64,000 nt of DNA from Takakia lepidozioides. Its lineage: Eukaryota > Streptophyta > Takakiopsida > Takakiales > Takakiaceae. The notes beneath the pieces are model-generated. The model worked only from the letters and a program-made list of their open reading frames with translations, searched no databases and was not told where the DNA came from. Positions 1-11,285 of this stretch are shown one piece after another. Where the stretch lies: assembly GCA_030704615.1 (NCBI GenBank), contig CM060733.1, forward strand, positions 19,716,001 through 19,780,000, written 5' to 3'. Every line of letters begins with the position of its first letter. The first letter of the stretch is position 1. A program made the position numbers and the translations under genes.

Positions 1-1790
1 CAACAAGAAGAGGCTCCGCCAAATAAATCAAAAAATAAATAAAATATAAGTTAACAAAAATTAAAAAGAATGGAGTTTTAAATTGTGCCACATAGTGCAG
101 TGTGGCACTCCGCATAATGTTGCCACGTGGCTCAGCGCGAATAGGCGCAGCCAGGAAAATATGTTTTACATTTATTTTTTTTAAAAAAGAAAATGAACTA
201 TTTTCTATCGCTGGCGGCGCCCCGCGAGTCCGCCACGTGGTTCAAAGCAAAATAGGCGCCGCCCAAAAGTTATCATTAATTAATTAATTAATTAATTTTA
301 AAAAAAATAGAAAAATAAAAACCAAAACGATTTTCTATCACTGGCACATGGAGGTTCTACGCAGCGGGAAGCGGACAGGCGCCTGCTACAAAAAATAAAA
401 AATAAAAATAAAAAAGAAATATATATATATAAAGAGAAACCAAAATAATTTTCTATTGCATGACGGTGCCGTCCGATCTCGCCAAGGGGCGGGACGTGGA
501 CAGGCGCCGCCCGAAAAAGGTCAAAATAAAATAAAATAAAATAAAGAATAAACCAAACCCATGTGGCTACGACATGTGATTCTGTCACATGGCGCGACGG
601 GGACAGGGCGCCGCCATATATATATGAAGAAATCTTGGTTTGTGGATGGGACGTTGGTTGCGTCCATAATGGTGCACACATGACATACCATTATGGTGCT
701 CCATAACTATGTTTTTTCTAAAATTATGTAAGAGGGTCACCCCATATGTATACTCATTTGCAACCGCCGTCTAAACTTGGAGTGGAGAGCAAACTGGAGT
801 ATTGGCGCGAATGTCAACAACAAGTGTGCTTTCAGGTTAGTATTGGGGGTGTTGCGTACGCAACAGCTTGTAATTTGCATTGTGGATTTTTATTGTTTTG
901 TGTTATGTCGTTATACGTTATTGCAATAAGGAGAATATAAAAAAGGAAGAAAGAACATCGTCGAACATATGGGTGTAGCATGCGCAACACTCCTAGTCAA
1001 ATGAAAAATTAATAGGAGTATAAGAGTAGTTATAATTTATAAATACATAAATTAAAAAAAACCCAAAAAAAAAACCAAAACGATTTTCTATGATTGGCGC
1101 ATGGCGGTTCCACCCAGCGGGGACGCAGACAGGCGCCGCCCGAGATTAAAATTTTAAATTTTAAAATTTATAATAATAATAATAATAAACCATGTGGCTG
1201 CACCACTTGATTCTGCCACATGGCGCGACGGGACAGGCGCCGCCATATATATGAAAAGATCTTGGTTTGTGGATGGGACGTTGGCTGCGTCCATAATGAT
1301 ACACATACGACATATCATTATGGTGCGTACATTATGGTGCTCTATAATTGCGTTTTTTCTATAATTAATAGTGGTCATTCTTTTTTGGTTCCTATATAAG
1401 AGGGCCACTCCATATGTATGCTCATTTACAACCGCTGTCCAAACTTGGAGTGGAGAGCAAACTAGAGTACTGGCGCGAACGTCAACAACAAGTGTGCTTT
1501 CAGGTTAGAGTGGGGGTGTTGCATACGCAACAGCCTGTAATTTGCGTTGTGGATTTTTATTGTTTTGTATTATGTCGTTATACGTTATTGCAATAAAGAA
1601 AATATAAAAAGGGAAGAAAGAGCATCGTCGAACATATAGGTGTAGCATGCGCAACACCCCTTGTTAAATGAAAAATTAATAAGAATATAAGAGTAGTTAT
1701 AATTAATTAATTATTTATAAACAAACTCAAAACGATTCTCTATTTGGCATAAGGCAGTTCTGCGCGGCGGGATGCAGCATAAGCCTTTTA
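1..1790. repeat. Non-coding transposon-like repeat with two diverged copies and GGCGCC palindromes
   Basis: A/T-rich DNA with recurring GC-rich words such as GACAGGCGCCGCC near 376, 500, 597, 1130 and 1230. A block at about 557-1035 recurs at about 1189-1700, with roughly 35 bp extra in the second copy; that copy also has a TATA-like CTATATAAGAGGG near 1393. The phrase AAAACGATTTTCTAT recurs near 331, 1078 and (diverged) 1724. I see no conserved protein; the short open frames here look fortuitous. The architecture, GC palindromes in an A/T-rich ground plus a TATA box, resembles the other palindrome families in this window but with a different core. It may be the end of another element lying mostly outside the window. 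Confidence 0.6.
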
Positions 1791-2033
1791 TACTGGTGGA
1801 ATGTAGGTAGGGTGGTAGGTACTATTTGATAGGTTTGTATTGTGGGTGAATGTAGGATTGACTGGACCTAAATGGACGTTACCGACACAGTTTTAGATGA
1901 CTGCAATTGATGGTGTCATCAATTGAATTTGAATTAACTCATTAAAACCAGCAAATATATATGTCATTGGATTCTTAGCTTCAATACGCACCCATAACAA
2001 CTTTCCAATCATGAATCCGATAAGAAATGACTC

Positions 2034-2559
2034 TGTATGTACGATGAATAAATATGAATCAAGACGACCTTTATAACAATGAACAAGAATACAAAATATT
2101 GGAACACGACTTGGATACTGAATTGCTGGAAACTGGATTGGAGTACCAGATACTGGAAACTGGGCTAGAGTGTTGGGAACTGGACTGAAGTACTGGGAAC
2201 TGGAAACAAGAGTAGCTTGAACTGGTGTCGGCGAGACTGAAGAGTGTCCAGTCTCGCCTCCTATATATACTGGCTACTAAGAAGCTTCCCCTATGGACGT
2301 TTCTTGCTGGAGAAGTTTTCAAGATTACACAAAGGTTTTTTTTTATTGAAAAGCTTCCTTAAACAAATGAGGTATCTTGATGGAGAAGTTTCATCCAAAG
2401 GAAGCGTCCTGAGCAGTTTTTCAAATTATTCTTGGTAATTTGGTAAACTCTCGGAAACTTGGTAAATAATGGTAAATCATGGTAACTTCCGGTAACATGA
2501 GAACTTGATAACTTCTGATATTTACTCCTGGTAAGTTCATCTGGGCTATGTCCGTGACA
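2034..2559 (-). repeat. Left LTR (3' LTR) of the split gypsy element
   Basis: About 526 bp, closely matching 61356-61890 along its whole length. Both copies share the ATATTGGAACACGACTTG phrase, the CTCGCCTCCTATATATACT TATA region and the GGGCTATGTCCGTGACA end. On the minus strand the LTR reads TGTCACGG...CATACA, the usual TG...CA ends. A purine-rich stretch (minus strand AAAGGAGGGGGTGA, 2560-2573) lies just inside, as expected for a polypurine tract. I find no convincing 5-bp host duplication outside the two LTRs. Confidence 0.85.
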
Positions 2560-4835
2560 TCACCCCCTCCTTTAGCGCCGAGTTCTTCGAGGAGCGGTAA
2601 AATCTTGGACTTGCTTAGAGTTGGAGAAAATCCAAAATCCGGCGAATGGTACTTGCCAAGAATTCGGCTCTTCGTTCTTGACTCAAATGATTTATAGGTC
2701 CATGCAACCATCAATAGTGTCCAACACCTTGAACTTGGGACCACGCAGTGATTTGAGCATTCTGATTTTCGAAGCTGCCTTCAAACATGATTTCGTTGCC
2801 TTCTGGGTCCGAAGCCTCAACCTCCAACAGAATTATCAGACTTCGAGTAGGCTCCACTTGTCGTCGTACGGGGTCCAGACGAGGAAATATGCGTCGCATT
2901 GGTGGCCCATCGTCTCGAGAGCGTCGGCGTGATGTTGAAGGTCGTGAGAGTCGGAACGGCTGATCTGATAGCTGGGTAAGCGACAACTCCAATGTATCTG
3001 GTTACTGTGACTCCATACTGCCAATACAAGATGCAAGAGTGCTGGAAGTACTGGAAGTGTAGCTATATATACTGATGTGTGGTGCTCCTTCCTCCTTAGC
3101 ATGTATCAGGTACATTGAATGTGGAGTCTTCACCTTGAAGCTAACTTGGCTGACATCATCGTTGTGACATCTTATTGACGTGTAGCTCGGGGCTTAGCTG
3201 GATATCGTTGATGAAACTCTTGGACTTGTGACAGAAAGTCCGTCCAATTATCTTGGTGATAATTTATTGTACAACGAAGACACTGCTCCAAAATCTGGTT
3301 ACACGTTCGGTTTGACCATCAGTGTGTGGATGATTAGTTGTAGAGAGGTTGATCTTAGTATCCAATATATGAAATAATCCCCTCCAGAAATTTGATATGA
3401 ACTGTGGTCCTCGATCAGATACGATGTCATTCGGGAGTCCATGAATACGATAGATATTATTGAGGAAGAGTCTTGCAGTTTCCTCGCCGGTAACCGTTTT
3501 ATTACATAGAATGAAATGTGTCATCTTCGTAAAACGATCTACAATAACAAGGATTGAATCGGTGGTCTAGAAAATTGGAAGGTCCGTAATAAAGTCCATA
3601 GACACGGACGACCATGGTCCCTTGGGAATGGGTAATGGTTGAATAAGGCCGTAAGGTCGATGTCGTGGTCCCTTCGCTCTAGCACACGTGTCGCAAGATT
3701 TTATAAATTCTTTCACGAGTTTCCACATCTGCGTCCACCAATAGTCCCTGGATATCAATTCCATTGTTTTATTGAAACCGAAATGTCCTACAGCCGGAAG
3801 ATCATGACATGTTTGAAGAATTCGAAGTCGTGTAGGTCCTGGGGGTACATAGAGAAGTCCCTTGAAATAAAGTAAGTCATCTTTGAATTCGAAGTCGTTT
3901 GTAACATGTGGGTTGTCTCGAGGTCGATTTAGTTGACTTCGTAGTGTCGTAGCAAATTGGTCGCTCTTCAGTGCTTCCTGAATCTCCTTTATGATCTCTA
4001 CATCGTCATAGGTGGACATGGATAATATATTCACTTGGAGATTTGCTGGTTTCAAGATGATGGATTTCTGTTGGTTAAAAGTTACATCCCCTTCTTTTGG
4101 CGCAAGATACGATCGTCGAGAAAGAGCATATGGTTTTCTTTGAAGATATCCGGGACGGTAGATAATAACAAAATCAAACCTTGCTAGTGACATACTCCAT
4201 CTCGCTTGACGTCTATTCAAAACACGAGCACTCATAAAATACTCGAGGTTTTTGTGATCGGTATAGACTGTGACCTGATGTTTAGCTCCCTCCAATAGAT
4301 GACGCCACTCCTAAAAAACATCAATAATCGCTAGAAGTTCTTTGTCATGGATTTCATAATTGATCTCCACTGCGAAAAATTTGCGAGAACAAAAACCAAC
4401 AGGATGAAGTCGGCCATTTGTACCGTATTGAGAAAATACCGCATCAAGTGCAAAGTCCGATGCATCTGCTTCCAAAAAGAATGGTTTAGATGGGTCTGCA
4501 TGTACCAGTATTGGAGCCGTTGTAAATGCCTCATTTAGCCTTTCAAATGTTTGGTGAGCCTTCTCGTCCTATACAAATTTGTCATTCCCTTGTGCGAAAA
4601 GCAGTCTTCTATTCGTCTCCTTCTTTTATTCGTACAAGGTTGTAAGCTCCTCTCAAGTCGATCTTTGTGAAAAAATTTGCTCGTCAAAGTTGTTCGAGGA
4701 GTCCGGAAATCAGCGGTAGTGGGTAACGATTTTTTATAGTGACTTTGTTGAGCCCACGATAGTCCACACACATGCGTAACGATCTGTCCTTCTTCTTCAC
4801 AAATAAGATAGGTGCTCCCGCGGGTGATTTCGAAT
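2560..4835 (-). pseudogene. Ty3/gypsy pol, 3' part: end of reverse transcriptase, RNase H, integrase (decayed)
   Basis: On the minus strand the reading begins at [16 protein letters not shown] and [12 protein letters not shown] (reverse transcriptase), near 4835-4740. It then jumps, with frameshifts, from the conserved RIKEG region at about 4630 to the RNase H region. The YxDD active-site segment is missing, which is an internal deletion. RNase H follows (VYTDHKNLEYFM near 4260). Integrase has an HHCC zinc-binding region (CDTCARAKG near 3680), the first catalytic Asp in MDFITDLP, and SDRGPQFIS near 3410. Several stops and frameshifts make it non-functional. From 3263 to 2560 I recognise no domain; this should be the integrase tail and spacer. 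Its 5' part lies at 59412-61304, on the other side of the 54.6 kb insertion. Confidence 0.9.
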
Positions 4836-4846
4836 CTCGGTTATCA
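4828..4846. repeat. Left 8-bp target duplication and left terminal inverted repeat of the giant insertion
   Basis: TTTCGAAT at 4828-4835 is repeated exactly at 59412-59419. The insertion begins CTCGGTTATCA at 4836. The reverse complement of its right end reads CCTAGTTATCA, so 8 of 11 positions match and the three differences are all transitions. The duplicated bases fall inside the gypsy codons for the conserved HSK / SKSPAGAP segment, so the reading frame is cut exactly here. Confidence 0.8.
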
Positions 4847-4964
4847 GCGTTAGGTCACGTCAGACCTGACGCTGACGAGACCTCCGTCACGTCAGGTTCG
4901 GGAATATTCTAGTAAAAATAGTACCAGGTAAAATACTGTCACTTAAGCAGCCACGTCGCCGACA

Positions 4965-6360
4965 CGGTGGCGGTGGTAAATACATTTTGCAAATTAACAA
5001 AATGAGCACGACCGCCAATTCGTTTTGTTTTTCGAAATTAAAAAAGAAATGGCGACCGCCGTATTGGCGGTCGCTTCAATTTTTATTTTTTTTAAGCAAG
5101 ATTGGCGGTCGCTTTATTTTTCGAAATAGAAAACGAAATAGTGACCGTCATATTGGCGGTTGCTTCAAATGTTTTCTTTTTAAAAGCAAGATTGGCGGTC
5201 GCACTGGCGGTCACTTTTATTTTTTGAATTAAAAAAACAAATAGCGAACGCTATGTTGGCGGTCGCTTCAATTTATTTTTAAAAAAAAACAAGATTGGCG
5301 GTCGTATTGGCGGTCGCCTATTTTTTTTTTTAAAAACAAGCGACTGCCATATTGGCGGCCGCACGGTGGCAAATACATTTTTGAAAATTAACAAAATGAA
5401 TGCGACCGCCAATTATGGCGGTCGCTTTGTTTTTCGAAATTAAAAAAGAAATAGCGACCGCCGTATTGGCGGTCGCTTCAATTTCTTTTCTTTTAAAGCA
5501 AGATTGGCGGTCGCTTTATTTTTCGAAATAGAAAAAGAAATAGCGACCACCATATTGACGGTCGCTTTATTTTTATTTTTTTTAAAAGCAAGATTGGGGG
5601 TCGCACCGGCGGTCGCTTTATTTTTTGAATTAAAAATAGAAATAGCGACCGCTATCTTCGCGATCGCTTCAATTTATTTTTAAAACAAAACAAAGATTGG
5701 CGGTCGCCTAATTTAAAAAAGAAAACAAGCGACTGCCGTATTGGCGGTCGCACAATTTTGTAAATATGTATAGAACAAGCGACCGCCATATGGCGGTCGG
5801 ATAATCTCAAAAATATATTAAAAAAACAGCGACCGCCATTGGGCGGTCGCTTAATTTAAAAAATAGATAGAAAAACAAATGACCGCCATATGGCGTCGGT
5901 AAATTTAAAATTATATATAAAAAAAACAAACGACATATGAAAATAAAAGCGACCGCCACACCGGTGGTCGCTTGTTTTAAAACAATACAATATTTGCGAC
6001 CACCAAACCGGCGGTCGCGTCAATTTTAAAATATATATTAAGTTTAAGTGACCGCCAGCCTGGAGGTCGCTTAAACTTGAAAATACAAAGATTAAAAGCG
6101 ACCACCATATTGGCGGTCGCTTTATTTTAAATATATTAACAAATGAAGCGACCGCCATACCGGCAGTCGCATTATATTTTTGAGATAAAAAACAATAGCG
6201 ACCGCCATACGGGCGGTCGCTTAAATTTAAAAATATACAAAATAGAAGTGACCGCAATATTGCACAAAATGAAAGGAAATAAAAGCGACCGCAGTAATGG
6301 CGGTCGCTTGTTTTTCATAAAAAATAAAAATAGTGACCGTAGTATTAGCGGTCGCTTAAT
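4965..6360. repeat. Left array of GCGACCGCC...GGCGGTCGC palindromes
   Basis: A run of short hairpin-forming palindromes (GCGACCGCC, 3-6 bases such as ATATT, then GGCGGTCGC) separated by A/T-rich spacers. Spacing is about 45-75 bp. A segment starting near 4980 is repeated near 5371, with the same order of palindromes and spacers (AAATTAACAAAATGA marks both), so the array grew partly by a duplication of about 390 bp. Many arms carry single transitions. The open frames across it on both strands are artefacts of the repeat. It lies between the left end of the giant element and the transposase promoter. Confidence 0.9.
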
Positions 6361-6462
6361 TTCAAAATTACAACAAATATGGTTGTGCAGCTTTTTTCGG
6401 GTGGGCGCTATTGGTTCGTCATTTATTCATTTCACTTTCATTTCACTTTCATGTTTCTGGAT

Positions 6463-6512
6463 CATATATAAGGGAGGAATGTCACCAAGCTCCTCACTTC
6501 TTTTTGCGCAAA
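6463..6512 (+). promoter_or_regulatory. Probable TATA promoter of the hAT transposase gene
   Basis: ATATATAAGGGAGG at about 6465-6478, followed by CTCCTCACTTC near 6490. The same combination of TATAAG, a G-rich tract and a CTCACTTC-type initiator region occurs in the modules at 52.7-53.8 kb. It lies about 310 bp upstream of the first Met of the transposase frame. Confidence 0.45.
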
Positions 6513-6782
6513 AACTTGAGGTTGTGTTCTTTTCCATTGAACGATAGTGTAGCCCAAGAGAAGGGTGCACACTTTTTGCCGTTGTGGCTTCCACCAAAGC
6601 CACTTCAGCAGATTGTGTAGAAGCTCAACATTACAACCCACATCGACCCACTTGGGTTGCTGACAGGTGTAGAAGTGTTGAGCTATCGCATTGCACTCTA
6701 CATTCACAACAAGTTCATTTATAGATGACTATTTTTTGTTATTTGCATCGCTAAGTCCCAGGGGAGTGGATATTGGGTGAAG

Positions 6783-8534
6783 ATGAGGGAGGAATGGAGC
6801 CCTTGGTATACGGTAATCCCGAACACTGTCAGTGCCACTGGTAGTGTTGAATGCAACCTATGTGGATTAAAGCTTTCTTATCGTAAGGATCGGTTGCTCG
6901 CTCACCTCGGCTATAAAGGTGTGAAGAGCGCTGGGGTGGGTTTATGCCCCAAAGCATCTATCCGGGTAAAAAGCCATTTTGCCCAGTGTGGAGATAATAT
7001 TCCAATATCTTTGAATCTGGACATGACCTCTGAGCAGAACACTCCATCTTCCCGTCAAGATGCCCCGATTAGTACCCAGGGCGACTCTTGTGAGGCTTCG
7101 GGTGTCCTTGGACAAGTGGGTTGTGCCGTAGCAACACCTGCTTCAACACCTCTTTGTACCCTACACTTCAACGGAGTAGAGGATTACGGCAGTAATCCAT
7201 GCAAGAAGGTCTTAACTTGTCTGCGAAAAGACAGTTGGATAAAAAATGGGCGCAGTTTTTCTTCGAGGCCAACATACCATTTAATGTGGCAAGGCTTCTG
7301 ACATTTGTTTCTGCCGTTAGAGCAACCTCGGAATCCAGATCCACGTACGTGCCTCCGACTTATCACAATCTCCGCACAGGATTGCTAGAAGACGCAATGA
7401 CCGAGCTTACCCAAAAGGTCAACGATAGGACGGGCGAGTGCATCAGAAAATATGGAAGCACTATATGTGCCGATGGTTGGAGTTCTGTCACAAACAGACC
7501 GTTGTTTAATGTCATGCTCGTATGTCCAGCTGGGGAACAATTCTTGGGATCGGTCGACACTAACGGCGAGAAGAAAGATGGACGTTATCAATACCAACTA
7601 TTGACGGACTTCATCGAACAGGTCGGAAGTGATAGAATCGTGCAAATATGCACAGACAATGCCGCTAACATGAGAAACACTGCAGACATGTTGTTGGCAT
7701 GTTATCCCCATATGTACTGTCAAGGTTGTGCTGCTCATATCCTTGACCTCATTTTGGAAGATTGGAAAAAAGAACAGTGGGTGAAACAACTTGTCAAGCG
7801 AGCAAAGACTGTTGTGTCGTTCATCCGCACACATCACATCCCTTTGGCAATATATAGGAGGCACGAACCCAAATACAGCCTCCGCAATCCAGGCGAAACT
7901 CGTTTTGCCACTAATTTCTTGATGGTGGATCGGTTGGTGACGGTGAAGAGCAGTCTGGAGCACACCATCATCGATCCTCAATGGGATGCGTACACACGGA
8001 CATACCGGGACTCCAGAAAAGCCAAGGCATTGGGCAAAAGTCGAAAAGTTCGAAATAGCATTCGCAGCGATGATTTTTGGAAGAAATGTGAAAACTTTGT
8101 TTATATGGTAGAGCCGGTGTTAATCGTCTTGCGGTAGTTTGATGGAAAGGAATCAGTAATGGGCAAGGCATGGTTACTAATGCAAAATCTTGAGAAGTAC
8201 GTCCAATCCTTGAGGCATCCTCCCTTCTCCTTGGAACCTGAACTTGCGGACAGTGCTGAGGATACATTTTACGACCGTCGTTCGATGGTTCGAACGGAAT
8301 TGCATTATGGGAGGGCTTTACTCAATCCATTCTTGCTCGACAATACCATGCTCCGAAACGACGCTGATGCCAAGGCCGGCCTCGTGCGAGTGCTCATGCG
8401 ATTGGCTCCGCCGAACCATGTAGAGAGAGCTATATCCGAGTACCAATGCTTCTCAGATCGTCGCGACCCTTTTGAGGACATGTCGGATCCAAAAGAGCTC
8501 AATATGTTGCAACATGAATGGTGGGATCAAAAGA
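6783..8534 (+). pseudogene. hAT-family transposase, N-terminal and catalytic part (broken)
   Basis: The first Met is at 6783. A BED-type zinc finger comes first (CNLCGLKLSYRKDRLLAHL...). The DUF659-like catalytic core follows, with the Asp in ICADGWSS and the second Asp in ICTDNAANM, then CQGCAAHILDLILED and NPGETRFATNFLMVDRL, as in plant hAT transposases that act on DNA in the nucleus. Damage: the frame shifts between about 7170 and 7200, an in-frame TAG sits at 8135-8137, and the protein stops matching hAT after LQHEWWDQ at about 8534. The dimerisation region expected next appears only at 50.8 kb. At 8535 the sequence passes directly into a different coding region (DNA methyltransferase-like). 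This is the likely source family for mobilising the giant element. Confidence 0.85.
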
Positions 8535-10005
8535 CGCTGCTGCTCTACAACAATCCAGAAAGGCAGTTGAGATGACACAAAAGACGGTGGATGCAGCTGT
8601 GCAGGCTCAACAAAAGGGGTTGAAGAAGAGGACTCGCAAGGAACAGCAGTTGTGACACCCAAGAAGACAAAGAAACAGAAACAAAAATAGCAGGAAGAGG
8701 GTGACGAAGAGGACTCCGATGGAAACTTTGCAACCAGCCCACCCCCCAAAACGTAGCCGAAATCCCCTGTGCCCACCGTTGTCACAAAAGGACGAGAACA
8801 TGCTTAGCAAAGAAGACACTCTTCAACCCCCGGTGGGACACCCTTTTCGAGCCGGTGGAAATGAAGAGGCCGAAAGTGGAGCCAGAAACAGTAGTTCATT
8901 GTGTCAACGAGAGTTTCTTGGCGGCTTTGGATGGACGGGCAGCCAAGTTGGCATACATCAAGACCATGGAGGGTCTCAAGGGCAGAGCACTAAGGAAGGC
9001 GGATGCCGAAGAGCCTTCCGACACCTTTGGGTTTCTGAAGACGGTCTTATTCTTTGAGAAGGTGTGTGCAGGGAAGGATTGCAGGAGGGGCGGAAAAGCC
9101 ACCAAGTGGTCTTGCGATATGATCATCTTGGATATTCCGGACATAGAGCCTGTGGAAGGACTGCAAGCTTTGCCATCTTGGAACAAGTACTCCGAGGACT
9201 TTTGGAAGAAATGATTCGGGCTCGCCCGCATGGTGTTGGCAAAAAACACGGGGGCAGGAATTGCAAAGTGGACCCGCAAGAGCGCCGTCCCAATTCTGAA
9301 GAAGAAGTGGACATGCATCAACACATTGGGCCTTCGGTCGGAAGGGAAGAAGGTAATTACGACATTGGCAATCATCCTTTCATTTTGTAAGCTATTTTGA
9401 AATGCGGTGCTGCATTTGATTTCTAATCGTTCCCCACTGTGTATGCAGACGAAGCAGTTTGATGCATACTGCTTTGTGAAGGAGAACTCGACCTTTGCTT
9501 TCCGGAAGGATGGATTGTTGGTTGACCCGAACTGCGACCCCATCGATTACGACGTCATGTTCAACAACGTTCCCACGGAACTCCTCCCTCATAGCCTCAC
9601 TTCAACGGATCCCCTGCGGTATTCACAGACTCGGAGCAGACAATTATGGAGGCATGCACTGACCTAGAGGGCAAAGTGCTGGACCTCATCTGTGGAACAG
9701 GTATGTAGATTCTTGTACTATGTTGTTCTGCAAATTCGCATTATGTTCAAATTCGTCATATCTGAAGGGTCATGTTTTAATGAGTGGATGTCATTCTAAC
9801 AGGTGCCTCAATGTGGGCTGGGCGGTTTTCCGACCGGCCCCTCTTTGCCTACGAGGAAGACACATCCGTCTGGGGATCCCATCTGGAAGGGCGTCAACGG
9901 AATGTGAAGGCTCTCATCGAAGCCAAAGATTCCTCGGATGATTCGTCGGACTCGGAGGAAGAGACAATGGACATTGATGCCGAGGAGAACCCGGAATACG
10001 AGTAA
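8535..10005 (+). pseudogene. Beta-class-like N4/N6 DNA methyltransferase, C-terminal part with Lys-rich linker (broken)
   Basis: The region starts with a Lys/Gln-rich helix (VQAQQKGLKKRTRKEQQ) and a low-complexity linker. A folded region follows from about 8855 (VVHCVNESFLAALDGRAAKL). CDMIILDIPDIEPV sits where motif IV (D/S-P-P-Y/W) would be, followed by FGLARMVLAKNTG, resembling the helix after motif IV. Introns at 9387-9448 and 9701-9802 have clean GT...AG ends. Across the second intron the sequence reads LEGKVLDLICGTG then ASMWAGRFSDRPLFAYEED. This matches the order of the C-terminal SAM-binding motif I in beta-class methyltransferases (DPFxGSGT, then a Glu at the next strand). An acidic tail ends at 10005. 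It is damaged by stops in the linker, TGA at 9212 and a frameshift near 9600. The motif-IV residues are degenerate, so activity is doubtful. Confidence 0.5.
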
Positions 10006-10413
10006 CTGCAAACATTGTAAGTTTGCAAAGCCTTCTGGGTGATTTTTTGTCACACGCATTTCCAGACCGTGGTTCTCATTGGTCTCGTGGGTGATTGTTA
10101 TGTGCAGGATTCCAAGATCCGAGTCGAAACCAGTGGCGCCTACATTTCTTGCCAGGGAGAATGTCTCGTTCTTTGCGAGGACCGTCTTCATGAAGAGGCC
10201 GCATTTCTGATTTGGGAAGGACGTGGTTTGAAAGATGGTGTAGTTTAGAAGCACATGGGAGAGGGGATATCAACAGCGGGGAGAATTTCCTTTATATACT
10301 CTGGAAGAGATTGTAAATGTACAGAGAGTTAATTAAAATTCTACAAATCTTGAAAATCATCATCACTATCGTCATCCTGTCCTTGACTGTCCTACTCCCC
10401 TTCCACCCCCTCA
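10006..10413. other. Gap between methyltransferase remnant and LINE remnant
   Basis: An open stretch at about 10106-10248 encodes roughly 47 residues (start DSKIRVETSGAYIS) after an intron-like AG. It could be a further decayed exon of the preceding gene. I recognise no family and see no other feature. Confidence 0.3.
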
Positions 10414-10985
10414 TTGCCTTTCTCATGTCCAGTAGACAGCTCGTTGGCCAGGCTTTCAAAAATCCCATCTTCCCTTTGTGGAACTGACCATCTCACCTCC
10501 GTTGGGTCGTTCTCCTCCCTGTCTGCATCGCTCTCTTCCGCTAAATCACATATATACTTTCACACCCGTCTACCTGTCTCAGCTGCTGCCAACTCTTTCC
10601 TTATCCTTCTGTCCTCCCTATTTCCAACATTAACAGCGTTTCAGGTCCTTGATCATTTTTGTCAGGCCTATGGCTTTAGAGTCAATTCGAATAAGTCCAT
10701 GGGATTGTTGTCCAGACTCAAAGATCCTTCTGCAGCGGCTCGCTGTCCCCCCTATACCATCGGACTCTCTTGGTTACCTGACGGGAGCTCTCATAAGCTC
10801 CTTGGTCATCAAATAGGTCATGATATCTCCCTCAGCCAAGGATTCTCCTCTGTCATCTCTAACATGAAAAAAAGCTTTTCTACTGGAGCTCCGCTAGGCT
10901 GTCTCTAACGGGTAGAGCCCGCATCAGCAACCCAGTCCTTTTAGCCTCCATATGATTTCTCATTTCTGTCTGCTCCCCTGGTTCA
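10414..10985 (+). pseudogene. LINE (non-LTR retrotransposon) reverse transcriptase remnant
   Basis: The translated text contains FQVLDHFCQAYGFRVNSNKS, the typical plant LINE motif just after the reverse transcriptase active site. It is followed by LSWLPDGSSHKLLGHQIGHD and, after a frameshift near 10880, CLSLTGRARISNPVLLASI, the thumb/connection region. There is no endonuclease, no YADD box and no poly(A) tail. It is an old fragment with several frame breaks, and the first sign of host-type rather than element-type sequence to the right of the methyltransferase remnant. Confidence 0.7.
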
Positions 10986-11285
10986 AGCTCATGACTCCTG
11001 AGGGGTGCTAGTGCTCAAGTGTAGCTCTTGGGTCTTATTGAAAAATGCTCCTGTAGGATTTCCATAAAATCAGCTCTCCGTCTGCCCACTGGACAGGCTC
11101 ACGGAAAGTGTGGCGGCTGCGATTCAGGATCTAGAACGCCTAACCCCCCATGTTTCTTCTTCTGACAGATCTGTTCCCCCGAAACTAGGGCTTTTCTATT
11201 CTATTGGGCAAGGACTCAGTGGCTCCCCAAAGGAAGTTACCAAAGGTGTGATTACTGAGACACTGGGAAGCTAGCAAGTTCCTCA

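Noticed and set aside
4965-6360. CRISPR-like array
   Set aside because: Spacers are themselves repeated and A/T-rich, repeats are palindromic and diverged, and the genome is a plant's.
5856-6547. Long open frames on both strands over the left palindrome array, with repeated RPPY/GGR peptides
   Set aside because: They follow the palindrome sequence in every frame and have no independent conserved domain.
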